This document shows, one piece after another, positions 54,714 through 64,000 of a DNA stretch of 64,000 nt. The notes under the pieces were generated by a model. That model saw only the letters and a list, made by a program, of their open reading frames with translations, had not been told where the DNA came from and did no database searches. How positions within the stretch are numbered: position 1 is the stretch's first letter; each line of letters opens with the position of its first letter. Origin of the DNA: Gammaproteobacteria bacterium (lineage in GTDB: Bacteria; Pseudomonadota; Gammaproteobacteria; UBA6429; Thiohalophilaceae). The stretch covers positions 1 through 64,000 of the forward strand of contig JAOUNS010000006.1 of NCBI GenBank assembly GCA_029880855.1. Direction: 5' to 3'. Made by a program: the position numbers and the translations under genes.

Positions 54714-55589
54714 TCAGATTGAATCGGCAAAAGCATCCCTGGCCTGTTTGGCGCGGGTAAAGGTCTGCCGGATAAATTCACTATCGCCGTTGGCAATGGC
54801 GTCAATTAGTAACTGGAGATCATCGCGGAATCGTTGCATGACATCAAGCAACGCGTCCTGATTGGCCAGACAGATATCATGCCACATGCGGGGATCACTG
54901 GAGGCGATACGGGTAAAGTCACGAAATCCACCGGCGGCATAGGTAAAGATTTCCCGACTGTCATCCATCCGCGCCAGGGTATCCACCAGGGCATAGGCCA
55001 GCATGTGGGGCAGATGACTGGTCGCCGCCAGCACCTCATCATGGTGCCTGACCCCCATAGAAATGACATTTGCTCCGCAGGCCTGCCAAACCGTACGGAT
55101 TCGTTCAACAATCTTTGGATCGCTTTGCGGTGTCGGTGTGAGGATCACCCGTCGCCCGTCAAACAACTCGGCAAACGAGGCAGCCACGCCGCTTTTTTCT
55201 GTGCCTGCGATTGGATGACCGGGGACAAAATTGGCGGGCAATCGGCCAAACACTGCTTCCGCCGCCGTTACCAGTGGGCCTTTTACACTGCCCACATCAG
55301 TAATCATGCAGTCAGGAGAAAGATGTTGTTTGATCTGCGCCAGAACACTTTGCATGGCACCCATCGGTACCGCCAGGACCACCATATCGGCCGCTTGAAC
55401 CGCCACGGCCGGATCAGTATCAAAACGATCAATCACTCCCAATCTTACCGCTTCGGCAAGATGCTCGGCATCGCGACCACTGCCAACGATCTCGTCCACC
55501 ACCCCGGCACGACGCAACGCCCGCGCAAATGAGCCGCCTATCAGGCCGACACCGATGATACAAAGTCGTTTGATCAGGATATCCGTCAC
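54714..55589 (-). CDS. tyrA: Prephenate dehydrogenase
   Basis: This enzyme oxidises prephenate, or arogenate in the cyclohexadienyl group, toward tyrosine. The 291-residue protein has the NAD(P) motif GVGLIGGSFA (13-22), VLAVPMGAM, DVGSVKG and the HPIAGTEKSG substrate loop. It lacks a chorismate mutase domain, so it is the monofunctional type. The start is GTG. It lies between hisC and aroA. Confidence 0.94.
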   Translation of the reverse strand: MTDILIKRLCIIGVGLIGGSFARALRRAGVVDEIVGSGRDAEHLAEAVRLGVIDRFDTDPAVAVQAADMVVLAVPMGAMQSVLAQIKQHLSPDCMITDVGSVKGPLVTAAEAVFGRLPANFVPGHPIAGTEKSGVAASFAELFDGRRVILTPTPQSDPKIVERIRTVWQACGANVISMGVRHHDEVLAATSHLPHMLAYALVDTLARMDDSREIFTYAAGGFRDFTRIASSDPRMWHDICLANQDALLDVMQRFRDDLQLLIDAIANGDSEFIRQTFTRAKQARDAFADSI

Positions 55590-55601
55590 TGTGCTTCCCG
55601 T

Positions 55602-56723
55602 TTATTTATCGAGGACGTCGCGCAATGCCTGTATGGCCTGTTGGTTCTCTGACTCCAGTCCGATACTGACACGTAGATAACCGGGCATACCATAATTGGC
55701 CACCGGCCTGACAATCACGCCCTTACGCAACAGGGCATCATACACACCGGCGGCATCACCGCCCACCGCCACACTGATAAAGTTACCGGCTGAGGGTATC
55801 CAGTCCAGTCCCAGTTCAGTAAAGGCTGTCTGATACTGTTGCATACCTGCTGCATTCAGCGTAACGGAACGATGCAGATGTTCGTTGTCGTCCAGCGCCG
55901 CCGCCGCTGCGCGCATGGCCATACTGTTCACATTAAACGGTTGACGCACCCGGTTGAGGATATTGGCCACCTGCGGGTGTGAAATACCATAACCGACACG
56001 CAGACCTGCCAGACCATACGCCTTGGAAAAGGTCCGTGCAACGATCAGGTTGGGAAACTTGTCGAGCAGGTCCATGCCATTTGGATAATCTGCGATACCC
56101 ATCGCAGGATGCGCCGCATATTCAAAGTAGGCCTCATCCAGTACCACCAGCACCTGCTCCGGTATCTGCTGTAAAAAATCACGGAGTTCGGAATCGCTGA
56201 AGCTGGTCCCGGTAGGATTATTGGGATTGGCCAGGAAAATAATCCGTGTCCTGTCTGTGATTGCAGCCGCCATGGCAACCAGATCATGCCCCCAATTCAC
56301 GGCCGGTGTGATCACCGCCGTCGCGCCAATCACCCGGGCGACAATGCCGTAGATAGCAAAAGCATGTTCGGAAATAATGATTTCATCACCGCTGCCGGCA
56401 TAGGCGCGGCCAACCAGTTCCAGAATATCATTTGAACCATTGCCCAGCGTGATCTGCGCAGCATCGCAGGCATATTTTTTGGACAAGGCCTGTTTCAGCA
56501 CAAAGCCATTGCCATCCGGGTAACGGGCCAGTTCACGGAATTCCTGCTGAATCGCCGCCATGGCCAGTGGACTCGGACCCAATGGATTTTCATTGGAAGC
56601 AAGCTTGATAACATGTTCCACCCCGTACTCCCGTTTGAGTTCCTCAATGGGTTTACCGGGCAAATAAGGCTGCAGCCGGCGCACACCCGGCTGGGCCAAT
56701 TCTATATAGTCACAGGAAGACAT
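55602..56723 (-). CDS. hisC: Histidinol-phosphate / aromatic aminotransferase
   Basis: The 373-residue PLP enzyme is of the HisC type. It has LASNENPLGPSP at 41-52, ANPNNPTGT in the cofactor region, VVLDEAYFEY, and Schiff-base K234 in TFSKAYGLAGLRVGYG. Encoded between pheA and tyrA, it probably serves aromatic amino acid synthesis as well as, or instead of, histidine synthesis; a second histidinol-phosphate aminotransferase may be encoded elsewhere. Confidence 0.95.
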   Translation of the reverse strand: MSSCDYIELAQPGVRRLQPYLPGKPIEELKREYGVEHVIKLASNENPLGPSPLAMAAIQQEFRELARYPDGNGFVLKQALSKKYACDAAQITLGNGSNDILELVGRAYAGSGDEIIISEHAFAIYGIVARVIGATAVITPAVNWGHDLVAMAAAITDRTRIIFLANPNNPTGTSFSDSELRDFLQQIPEQVLVVLDEAYFEYAAHPAMGIADYPNGMDLLDKFPNLIVARTFSKAYGLAGLRVGYGISHPQVANILNRVRQPFNVNSMAMRAAAAALDDNEHLHRSVTLNAAGMQQYQTAFTELGLDWIPSAGNFISVAVGGDAAGVYDALLRKGVIVRPVANYGMPGYLRVSIGLESENQQAIQALRDVLDK

Positions 56724-56741
56724 CGCTTGTACAGCCGTTTG

Positions 56742-57821
56742 CTATAAAACCGCACGCGGATACGAACCAAGCACTTTCACTTTGGTGGAGGTTTCGGCTA
56801 AATCCTGCAGGGCCTTGGCCAGGGCAGGTTCAGATTGGTGCCCTTCCACATCCACAAAGAAAACATAATTCCACATTCCCTGACCTGACGGTCTGGATTC
56901 GATACGGGTCATGGAAATGCCGTTACGTGCCAGCGGCTCCAGCATGCGGTATAAAGCACCTGGTTTGTTATCGGTAATCAACAGCAATGATGTTTTGTCA
57001 TCACCGCTGGGTGGGGTGGCACGCTTGCCGATCACGAGAAAACGGGTGGTATTGTTGACCTGATCCTCGATATTGCGTGACAGGATATTGAGGCCATACA
57101 ACTCGGCGGCAATCGCACCGGCAATCGCGACCGCAGTTGTATCGGATGCCGCCAGTCTTGCTGCTTCTGCATTACTGCTGACTTCCATGCGTTCGATTCC
57201 ACGCAGATTATTATCCAGCCAGCGACGACACTGGCCGAATGACTGCCGATGTGAATAGACCTTGGTGACACCGGTCAGATCAGCCCCCTTGCCCATCAGG
57301 CAGTGGTGAATGCGCAGTTCCACCTCACCACAAACACACAGGCCGGAAGCGATGAATTGATCCAGGGTGTGACTGATGATCCCCTCGGTGGAATTTTCGA
57401 TCGGCACCACACCATAGGATGCCGCACCGGTTTCCACTTCATTGAAGACATCGGCGATGGTGGCCAACGGCAAGGTATCAACAGAATGACCGAAATGTTT
57501 TAACGCCGCGGTTTGGGTATAGGTACCGTTAGGTCCGAGGAATGCGATGTTGAGTTTTTGTTCCAGCGCCAGGCAGGCGGACATGATCTCGCGAAACAGA
57601 CGCGCAATCTCATTGTCACTCAGTGGCCCGTTGTTACGTTCCTTGACCCTGCGTAACACCTCGGCCTCACGTTCAGCCCGATAGAACTCGCTGTCATCAC
57701 CACTCTCACGCTTGGCTTTGGCGACTGCCTCGGCCACTGAGGCCCGCTCAGACAACAGGCGCTGAATGTCAATATCCAGTGCATCAATGCGATCCCGCAG
57801 GTTTTTCAGATCTTCACTCAT
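56742..57821 (-). CDS. pheA: Bifunctional chorismate mutase/prephenate dehydratase
   Basis: The 359-residue P-protein has an N-terminal AroQ chorismate mutase (about 1-90), a prephenate dehydratase domain (about 92-270, starting AFLGPNGTYTQTAA and containing TTRFLVIG with the catalytic threonine) and a C-terminal ACT domain (about 280-355) for phenylalanine feedback, with GALYRMLEPLARNG and ESRPSG. It is encoded directly downstream of serA. Confidence 0.96.
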   Translation of the reverse strand: MSEDLKNLRDRIDALDIDIQRLLSERASVAEAVAKAKRESGDDSEFYRAEREAEVLRRVKERNNGPLSDNEIARLFREIMSACLALEQKLNIAFLGPNGTYTQTAALKHFGHSVDTLPLATIADVFNEVETGAASYGVVPIENSTEGIISHTLDQFIASGLCVCGEVELRIHHCLMGKGADLTGVTKVYSHRQSFGQCRRWLDNNLRGIERMEVSSNAEAARLAASDTTAVAIAGAIAAELYGLNILSRNIEDQVNNTTRFLVIGKRATPPSGDDKTSLLLITDNKPGALYRMLEPLARNGISMTRIESRPSGQGMWNYVFFVDVEGHQSEPALAKALQDLAETSTKVKVLGSYPRAVL

Positions 57822-57849
57822 GGTCGAACGCTACCGTATCGAACTGAAT

Positions 57850-59013
57850 TTACAATGCACGTACTGACAAAACACCGTCAATGGCACCAATCTCCTGCAA
57901 CAGGGACTCGGCCGGTGACTGATCCACATCAATCACGGTGTATGCCAATTCACCGCGAGATTTGTTCAACATATCCACGATATTCAGCCCCTGTCGCGCC
58001 AGGGCGGATGATATCTGTCCGACCATGTTGGGAACATTGCTGTTGACGATGGTGATGCGATGACCTTCCGTGCGATCCATGTGCACTTCGGGGAAATTGA
58101 CTGAGTTTTTGATATTGCCGTTTTCCAGGTAATCACGCACCTGATCGGCAACCATGATCGCACAGTTATCTTCCGCTTCACGGGTCGAGGCACCCAGATG
58201 CGGCAGCGTGATAACCCGTTCGTGGTTCTTTAACAGGTTGCTCGGGAAGTCACACACATAGGCATATACCTTGCCGCTCTTGATTGCGGCAGAAACAGCC
58301 TGATCATCAATGATTCCGTTACGCGAGAAATTCAGAATAACCACGTTGTCTTTCATCAATTTCAGACGATCAGCATTCAACATATTTTTGGTTGCATCGA
58401 CCAGCGGGACATGAAAGGTGACAAAATCGACTTTGCTGAACAAGGCATCTACAGAAGGTGCCTTCTCGACAGATGATGAAAGTTGCCAGGCACCTTCAAC
58501 CGTGATGCCGGGATCGTACCCCACCACCTTCATACCCAAATCAAGCGCGGCATTGGCAACGTACCGACCAATTGCTCCAAGACCAATCACACCCAATGTG
58601 CGGCCGGGTAATTCAAAACCGCCAAAATTTTTCTTGCCGGCCTCAACTTGTTTGCTGATCTCTTCATCGGAACCTGTCAGGTTACGGGCAAATTCCCAGG
58701 CCTGACACAAATTTCGAGCCCCCATCAACATGCCGGCCAATACCAGTTCTTTCACCGCATTGGCATTGGCGCCGGGTGCGTTAAAGACCGGTATGCCGCG
58801 TGCAGACATCTTGTCCACCGGAATATTATTTACACCGGCACCGGCACGACCGACCGCTTTCAAGGTTGCCGGTAAATCCATGTCATGCATTTTAAAGGAG
58901 CGTAACAGGATCGCGTCCGGATGTTGTATTTCAGAAGCGATTTCATATTTATCGCGCGGCAGCCGTTCCAGGCCCGCGACGGATATATTGTTCAAGGTTA
59001 AAATCTTTTTCAT
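57850..59013 (-). CDS. serA: D-3-phosphoglycerate dehydrogenase
   Basis: SerA starts serine synthesis by oxidising 3-phosphoglycerate. The 387-residue protein is a short form with one C-terminal ACT domain (about 315-387). The NAD motif GLGAIGRYV is near 145, with the catalytic R in NFSRNG and H in LPHLGASTREA. Its place between serC and pheA differs from pseudomonads, where serA is elsewhere. The serC-serA gap carries a double inverted repeat. Confidence 0.94.
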   Translation of the reverse strand: MKKILTLNNISVAGLERLPRDKYEIASEIQHPDAILLRSFKMHDMDLPATLKAVGRAGAGVNNIPVDKMSARGIPVFNAPGANANAVKELVLAGMLMGARNLCQAWEFARNLTGSDEEISKQVEAGKKNFGGFELPGRTLGVIGLGAIGRYVANAALDLGMKVVGYDPGITVEGAWQLSSSVEKAPSVDALFSKVDFVTFHVPLVDATKNMLNADRLKLMKDNVVILNFSRNGIIDDQAVSAAIKSGKVYAYVCDFPSNLLKNHERVITLPHLGASTREAEDNCAIMVADQVRDYLENGNIKNSVNFPEVHMDRTEGHRITIVNSNVPNMVGQISSALARQGLNIVDMLNKSRGELAYTVIDVDQSPAESLLQEIGAIDGVLSVRAL

Positions 59014-59052
59014 GTTACTCCACCCTTTTTTATATTTTTTTTCAACACGAAG

Positions 59053-59101
59053 ACGCAGCAGCGCAAAGATAAATTTCCTTTGCGCCCTGGCGCCTCTGCG
59101 T
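59053..59101. repeat. Double inverted repeat between serC and serA
   Basis: Outer arms ACGCAG (59053-59058) and CTGCGT (59096-59101) enclose inner arms GCGCAAAG (59061-59068) and CTTTGCGC (59078-59085). There is no T run in the minus-strand direction, so it is not an ordinary terminator. The text resembles dispersed 'CTTTGCGCC...TCTGCG' repeats I recall in environmental bacterial genomes. Confidence 0.6.
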
Positions 59102-59110
59102 TAAAAAATT

Positions 59111-60193
59111 TTAACCATTCTGCTTTTCAAATTCGGCCATAAAGGCGACCAGCGCATCGATACCGGCTTCCGGCATGGCGTTATAGATGCTGGCACGCAT
59201 ACCACCGACCGACCGATGGCCTTTCAGTGCGGTCAGACCGGCCTGTTCAGCCTCTTCAAGGAATTTTTTATCCAGTTCGGGATTGGCCAGCGTAAACGGT
59301 ACGTTCATGATGGAACGGTATTCAGGCACAACCGGGTTGGCGTAGAAATCCGAGGCATCAATGGCATCGTAAAGTTTTTTTGCCTTGCGCTGATTGATTT
59401 CGGCCATGGCGGCAACACCGCCCTGTTGCTTGATCCAGTCAAACACCAATCCCGCCAGATACCAGCCGTAGGTCGGTGGCGTGTTATACATGGATTCATT
59501 CTTGGCATGGATGGCATAATCAAACATGGCAGGCATGGTCTCCATGGCCTGGCCGACCAGATCCTTGCGAAGGATGACAACAGTCAAGCCGGCCGGACCG
59601 ATATTTTTTTGTGCTCCGGCATAGATCACTGCATATTTATTCACATCAATTGGTGCAGAAAGAATATTGGATGACATGTCGGCAACCAGCGGCACATCAC
59701 CGACTTCCGGAACATAGTTGAATTCAACACCGCCGATGGTTTCGTTGGGTGTGTAATGCAGATAGGCGGCATTCTTGTCCAACTTCCATGTGTCAAAAGC
59801 CGGAATGCCGGTAAAATTATTCGCCTCATCACTGGCCACCACATTCACAGCACAATACCGTTTAGCTTCAGAAATGGCTTTTTTCGACCAGGCACCGGTA
59901 TTCACGTAGTCCGCAGACTTTTTGCCACGCAGAAGGTTGATTGGCACCATGGCAAATTGGCTGCTGGCGCCGCCTTGCAGAAACAGTACATGGTAATCGT
60001 CGGAGATCGACATTAACTCACGCAGATCCGCCTCCGCCCTGGCGGCAATGGACATAAACGCCTTGCCGCGATGACTCATTTCCATCACTGACATGCCGGT
60101 TCCCTGCCAATCGAGCATTTCTTCCCTGGCCTTTACCAGTACTGCCTGAGGCAATACTGCGGGGCCTGCACTAAAATTAAAAACACGAGACAT
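59111..60193 (-). CDS. serC: Phosphoserine aminotransferase
   Basis: SerC converts 3-phosphohydroxypyruvate to phosphoserine and also serves pyridoxine synthesis. The 360-residue PLP enzyme starts FNFSAGPAVLP, has FLQGGASSQFAMVP and the Schiff-base K196 in YAGAQKNIGPAGL. It is preceded by a GGAG about ten bases from the ATG. The gyrA-serC-pheA neighbourhood is standard in gammaproteobacteria. Confidence 0.97.
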   Translation of the reverse strand: MSRVFNFSAGPAVLPQAVLVKAREEMLDWQGTGMSVMEMSHRGKAFMSIAARAEADLRELMSISDDYHVLFLQGGASSQFAMVPINLLRGKKSADYVNTGAWSKKAISEAKRYCAVNVVASDEANNFTGIPAFDTWKLDKNAAYLHYTPNETIGGVEFNYVPEVGDVPLVADMSSNILSAPIDVNKYAVIYAGAQKNIGPAGLTVVILRKDLVGQAMETMPAMFDYAIHAKNESMYNTPPTYGWYLAGLVFDWIKQQGGVAAMAEINQRKAKKLYDAIDASDFYANPVVPEYRSIMNVPFTLANPELDKKFLEEAEQAGLTALKGHRSVGGMRASIYNAMPEAGIDALVAFMAEFEKQNG

Positions 60194-60276
60194 GATAGGT
60201 CAACTCCTGATAACAACATTTCCGCGCATAACGGAGATGCAAAACAATGTAAAAAAAAATGAATCTGCCGGACGGT

Positions 60277-62820
60277 TTATTCTTCGTCGTCCTGAATACC
60301 TTCGATGCGTTCCACACCCGAGAGTTTTTCATCTTCGCCCAGCGAAATGAGTTTGACACCCTGGGTATTGCGTCCCATAACGGAAATTTCATCAACCCGT
60401 GTACGCACCAGCGTACCGCTGGTGGTTATCAACATGATTTCATCATCCGGTTGTACTTGCTTGGCGCCGGTCACCGTGCCGTTTCGATCTGTTGTCTGGA
60501 TTGATATCACACCCATACCACCACGACCATGGATCGGATAATCCTCGATTGGAGTCAACTTGCCAAAGCCGTTTTCCGTTACCGTCAGGATGTTGCCTGC
60601 TTCAGCAATGATCAATGAAATGACCTGTTGATCGGGTTTGAGTTTAATACCACGCACACCCACAGAAGCGCGCCCCATCGGCCGGACATCTTCTTCATTA
60701 AAGCGTATGGACTTGCCGCTGCTGCTGAATAACAGTACATCCTTGCTGCCATCGGTCAATTCAACACCAATCAGTTGATCTCCGTCGCGCAACTCAACGG
60801 CGATAATGCCGGAGGAACGTGGCCGTGAGAAATCCTGTAACGGGGTCTTCTTGACGGTGCCATCCGCGGTGGCAAAGAATATGTACAAGCCATCTTCATA
60901 CTCACGGATGGGCAGAATCGCATTGATGCGTTCACCCTCTTCCAGCGGCAACAGGTTAACAATGGGTTTGCCGCGGGCGGTACGTCCGGCCTGTGGCAAT
61001 TCATACACCTTCAGCCAATAGACTTTGCCTCGACTGGAGAAACAGAGGATCGTATCGTGGGTGTTGGCGATAAACAGTTTGTCGATAAAATCTTCGTCCT
61101 TGACCGAGGTTGCCGCCTTGCCGCGACCACCGCGACGTTGCGCGGTATATGTAGTCACCGGTTGTGCCTTGGCGTAACCCTCGTGGGACAGGGTGACCAC
61201 CACATCCTCTTCAGTAATCAGATCTTCAATCGTCAGATCTTCCTGGCTGGAGCGGATCTCGGTGCGACGCTTGTCGCCATATTGTTCTTTCAGTTCATTC
61301 AGTTCATCGCGGATCACCTGCATCAGGCGTTCGAAACTGCCAAGGATATCCAGCAGATCAGCGATGATCGCCAGCAGTTCTTCATACTCCTTGATAATTT
61401 TGTCCTGCTCCAGTCCGGTCAGGCGATGCAAACGCATATCCAGGATCGCCTGGGCCTGCTCAGAGGAGAGATGATACTTGCCGTTGATCAGACCGCATTC
61501 CGCCGGCAGGCCTTCCGGTTTGGAGGATTCCGCGCCGGTGCGTTCCAGCATCTTGATGACCACACCCGGTTCCCAGGGAGTCGCCATTAACTTCGCCTTG
61601 GCTTCGGTCGGATTGGGTGCCGCCTTGATCAGGGCAATAATGGGATCAATATTGGCCAGGGCCACGGCCAGACCTTCACGAATGTGGGCTCGCTCCCGTG
61701 CCTTGCGAAGGTCATACACAGTGCGTCGGGTCACCACTTCACGGCGGTGACGAATAAAGGCTTCCAGGATCTGTTTCAGGTTAAGCAGCCGCGGTTGGCC
61801 GTCCACCAGAGCAACCATGTTTATACCAAACACACTCTGCATCTGGGTGTGTTGATAAAGATTATTCAGCATGACCTCGGCCACTTCACCACGGCGCAGT
61901 TCAATGACCATGCGCATACCGTCTTTATCCGACTCATCGCGCAGTTCAGTGATACCCTCGATCTTCTTTTCCTTGACCAGTTCGGCAATTCGCTCCAGCA
62001 AACGCGCCTTGTTCACCTGGTAGGGTAGTTCGGTAACAATGATGGTCTGTTTGCCGGATTTGGGATCTTCTTCGATCTCGGTGCGGGCACGCACATAGAT
62101 ACGCCCGCGACCGCCGGCATAGGCCTCGGCAATCCCCCGTGCACCATTGATGATGCCGGCGGTGGGAAAGTCGGGACCGGGCAGATGTTGCTGCATCAGA
62201 TCAGCGATGGAAATCCCGGGATTATCCATCACCGCCAGAGTGGCGCTGATCACTTCATTCAGGTTATGCGGAGGTATATTGGTCGCCATACCCACCGCGA
62301 TACCGGCCGAACCATTGACCAGCAGGTTGGGGATACGGGCAGGCAGAACCTCCGGCTCATGTTCCGATTCGTCGTAGTTGGGCACAAAGTCGACGGTTTC
62401 ACGATCGATATCGGCCAGGATCTCATGGGCGATCTTTGCCATGCGTACTTCGGTGTAACGCATGGCCGCCGGGGCATCACCATCCACCGAACCGAAGTTA
62501 CCCTGCCCGTCCACGAGCATATAGCGCAGAGAAAATGGCTGGGCCATGCGGACGATGGTGTCATAAACGGCCGTATCACCGTGCGGGTGGTACTTACCAA
62601 TGACATCACCCACGACACGGGCAGATTTTTTATAGGGTTTATTAAAGTCATTACCCAGTTCGCGCATGGCGAAGAGGACCCGGCGGTGGACCGGCTTCAG
62701 TCCGTCACGCACATCCGGCAGGGCTCGTCCGACGATCACACTCATGGCGTAATCGAGATAGGACTGCTTCATCTCCTCTTCGATATTAACGGGGAGGATT
62801 TCTTTGGCGAATTCGGTCAT
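60277..62820 (-). CDS. gyrA: DNA gyrase subunit A
   Basis: GyrA carries the DNA-cleaving part of gyrase. In the 847-residue protein the catalytic Y122 is in PAAMRYTEV, matching E. coli numbering exactly. The quinolone region has T83 and D87 ([10 protein letters not shown]); Thr at 83 is natural in P. aeruginosa as well, so it is not by itself a resistance mutation. The GyrA-box QRRGGRGK and the C-terminal beta-pinwheel are present. No clear terminator was seen before serC. Confidence 0.98.
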   Translation of the reverse strand: MTEFAKEILPVNIEEEMKQSYLDYAMSVIVGRALPDVRDGLKPVHRRVLFAMRELGNDFNKPYKKSARVVGDVIGKYHPHGDTAVYDTIVRMAQPFSLRYMLVDGQGNFGSVDGDAPAAMRYTEVRMAKIAHEILADIDRETVDFVPNYDESEHEPEVLPARIPNLLVNGSAGIAVGMATNIPPHNLNEVISATLAVMDNPGISIADLMQQHLPGPDFPTAGIINGARGIAEAYAGGRGRIYVRARTEIEEDPKSGKQTIIVTELPYQVNKARLLERIAELVKEKKIEGITELRDESDKDGMRMVIELRRGEVAEVMLNNLYQHTQMQSVFGINMVALVDGQPRLLNLKQILEAFIRHRREVVTRRTVYDLRKARERAHIREGLAVALANIDPIIALIKAAPNPTEAKAKLMATPWEPGVVIKMLERTGAESSKPEGLPAECGLINGKYHLSSEQAQAILDMRLHRLTGLEQDKIIKEYEELLAIIADLLDILGSFERLMQVIRDELNELKEQYGDKRRTEIRSSQEDLTIEDLITEEDVVVTLSHEGYAKAQPVTTYTAQRRGGRGKAATSVKDEDFIDKLFIANTHDTILCFSSRGKVYWLKVYELPQAGRTARGKPIVNLLPLEEGERINAILPIREYEDGLYIFFATADGTVKKTPLQDFSRPRSSGIIAVELRDGDQLIGVELTDGSKDVLLFSSSGKSIRFNEEDVRPMGRASVGVRGIKLKPDQQVISLIIAEAGNILTVTENGFGKLTPIEDYPIHGRGGMGVISIQTTDRNGTVTGAKQVQPDDEIMLITTSGTLVRTRVDEISVMGRNTQGVKLISLGEDEKLSGVERIEGIQDDEE

Positions 62821-62983
62821 TTTCGTTGATTATCTATATTCCGTCTGTGTCGAGCCGTTTTACACACAATTCTAACATACCCTTGGTATGCACCGCATCT
62901 TGTTAAAGTCGTCCGATTGCGCTTTAAAAACGCCCCTGCATCACACCGCATGATAAATAAGGTTTTCCCGCACAAGATATAGT

Positions 62984-63772
62984 CTAGGAAGTACACTGTT
63001 TTCGATAAGCAAGGTAATTAGCCATAAACTCCACTATAAAGGCCATAATTAGTCCAAGAAACAGCCCCAAACATGCCCCGCCAAAAATGGTGACCGCTTT
63101 GTTGGGTTTTATACCATATGACTGTACCGTCACAGGTTCGCGAATGTAGCTCGGAAATGAGACTGATTTCATCTGCTTGGTCCGGTAGTTGAGTAAATTT
63201 CCTGTTACATCCAGCAGATCCATTTCCAGTCTGGTTTTGGCTTGCTGATAGTTGAACTCATCAATTCTTGCTGACTTATAAGTTTTTTGCAGTTCACCCC
63301 GCGCAGAAAGAAGCCTGTTTCTTTGATCTTTTAGTGATTGAACGTAATTGGTGTTCAGTCTGGTAAACTCATCGAATTTTTTATTCTGTCGGTCGACAAT
63401 TTCATTCAGTAATTGATTCATGCGATCGACAGATGACTGCAAATCTTCCTGACTGCTTCGCATCGAAAACATAACTGCAACATGGTTCTTATATTGTGAT
63501 CGCACACTTTTAACGGACAGCCCCTTGAGCTTGTTTAATTGTCCAACTATTTCGTTGTATTCTTCGACAGCCCCCTCCAAACGACCCAGTTGCCCCACTT
63601 CCAGTTCAGCTGTAATCAGGTATGAGGGCTTTTTCAATAGCAAATACGCGCCGGCCAAACACACTGCAAGAACAAAAACACCTATAACAACCAGCTTGCG
63701 CTTAACAATTATATCCAGCAAATCATAAATACTGACTTCTGTCGTATTTTGAATTGTACTGCTGTTATTCAT
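62984..63772 (-). CDS. wzz: Wzz-like chain-length determinant protein
   Basis: The 262-residue protein has two membrane segments (about 30-50 and 228-250) around a helical periplasmic region with a coiled coil (about 75-180). Its N-terminus (ISIYDLLDIIVKRKLVVIGVF-type) is that of the Wzz/FepE/Etk family. Such proteins set O-antigen or capsule chain length with a Wzy polymerase. It lies between mtnA and gyrA, 16 kb from the main locus. In P. aeruginosa, from memory, wzz instead follows ihfB. It may serve the Wzy-like protein of the main cluster. Confidence 0.85.
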   Translation of the reverse strand: MNNSSTIQNTTEVSIYDLLDIIVKRKLVVIGVFVLAVCLAGAYLLLKKPSYLITAELEVGQLGRLEGAVEEYNEIVGQLNKLKGLSVKSVRSQYKNHVAVMFSMRSSQEDLQSSVDRMNQLLNEIVDRQNKKFDEFTRLNTNYVQSLKDQRNRLLSARGELQKTYKSARIDEFNYQQAKTRLEMDLLDVTGNLLNYRTKQMKSVSFPSYIREPVTVQSYGIKPNKAVTIFGGACLGLFLGLIMAFIVEFMANYLAYRKQCTS

Positions 63773-63812
63773 TGCTTTCTCCAGGTGCAGTGAATGAGAT
63801 ATTTAACAGGCA

Positions 63813-64000
63813 TTACGTTCTGGATATCAGTTTATTCATTTTATCCAGCGACGGTCTTGCAACCACTCCCGCCTCGGTAACGATATAATCCACCAGTTCT
63901 GCCGGAGTCACATCAAACACCGGATTCCATGTACCGGCACCCTCTGCGGCAACCCGTTTACCGCCGAGCGAAAGAATTTCCGCACCATCACGTGTTTCAA
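63813..64000 (-). CDS. mtnA: S-methyl-5-thioribose-1-phosphate isomerase (C-terminal part)
   Basis: Sixty-one codons and the stop are in the window; the rest continues past the right edge. The visible residues include [20 protein letters not shown], a close match to the NPAFDVTPAxL end of MtnA in the methionine salvage pathway, and the eIF2B-like fold ends as expected. MtnA next to gyrA is the known gammaproteobacterial order. The wzz-like gene begins 40 bases downstream. Confidence 0.9.
   Translation of the reverse strand, partial: ETRDGAEILSLGGKRVAAEGAGTWNPVFDVTPAELVDYIVTEAGVVARPSLDKMNKLISRT

Noticed and set aside
54834-55532. 232-codon plus-strand open frame opposite tyrA
   Set aside because: Antisense to tyrA; low-complexity composition and no homology that I recognise.
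57828-57835. GGTAGCGT on the minus strand just before pheA, partly like ops
   Set aside because: Only 8 of 12 bases of the ops core match, and it lies between core genes with no long glycan operon behind it.
60277-62820. GyrA Thr83 as a quinolone-resistance change
   Set aside because: Threonine at this position is normal in P. aeruginosa and other bacteria; D87 and the rest of the region are intact.
62185-62829. 214-codon plus-strand open frame opposite the start of gyrA
   Set aside because: It is fully antisense to a strongly conserved gene, and its translation resembles no family.

Overview
The window looks like a chromosomal segment of a gammaproteobacterium. The right-hand third (about 47-64 kb) holds the housekeeping order mtnA, gyrA, serC, serA, pheA, hisC, tyrA, aroA, cmk, rpsA, ihfB, lapA, lapB, pyrF. 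From memory this closely resembles the Pseudomonas aeruginosa chromosome, where the O-antigen locus also follows ihfB and ends in the WbpM dehydratase gene. I cannot name the genus. No transposase, CRISPR array, rRNA gene or complete tRNA gene was seen. Every recognised gene lies on the minus strand, so transcription runs from high to low coordinates.

Layout from right to left: (i) 47.7-64 kb, core metabolism and information genes, with a Wzz-like chain-length gene between mtnA and gyrA. (ii) 46.6-47.7 kb, a short control region: a promoter, a perfect 15-bp palindrome, a MarR-type regulator gene and an RfaH-type NusG paralogue gene. An exact 12-base ops element follows in the leader of the next gene. 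(iii) 0.4-46.6 kb, about 42 closely spaced or overlapping surface-polysaccharide genes, visibly more A+T-rich than the flanking core genes. (iv) 1-376, two copies of a 131-bp direct repeat, each with an intrinsic terminator, and nothing else recognised.

The polysaccharide locus falls into modules. A fused ABC exporter resembling the PglK flippase is the first gene after ops. Next comes an unusual set of genes for a second acidic sugar: GmhA-like isomerase, KdsC-like phosphatase, a NeuB-family synthase lacking the SAF domain, a NeuA-like cytidylyltransferase, a class III aminotransferase, Gfo/Idh/MocA and SDR dehydrogenases, a formyltransferase, a sugar isomerase/epimerase, a 2OG-Fe(II) oxygenase and two methyltransferases. 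A complete pseudaminic acid set (PseB, C, F, G, H, I) follows; its PseF is fused to a second class III aminotransferase and an aldo/keto reductase is embedded in the set. Glycosyltransferases, methyltransferases, a sulfotransferase, a FemAB-like protein, an O-acyltransferase, a Wzy-like membrane protein and a heparinase/bi-domain oxidoreductase pair come next. The locus ends with PglC, PglD, PglE and PglF homologues (a diNAc-bacillosamine route and initiating phosphoglycosyltransferase) and then ugd and galU.

My reading is that the locus builds a heavily decorated acidic glycan started on undecaprenyl phosphate by the PglC-like enzyme and flipped by the ABC exporter. It would contain pseudaminic acid and a second CMP-activated ulosonic acid that I cannot identify. 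The RfaH/ops pair probably keeps transcription going through roughly 46 kb. The most novel candidates are the SAF-less NeuB module and the PseF-aminotransferase fusion.
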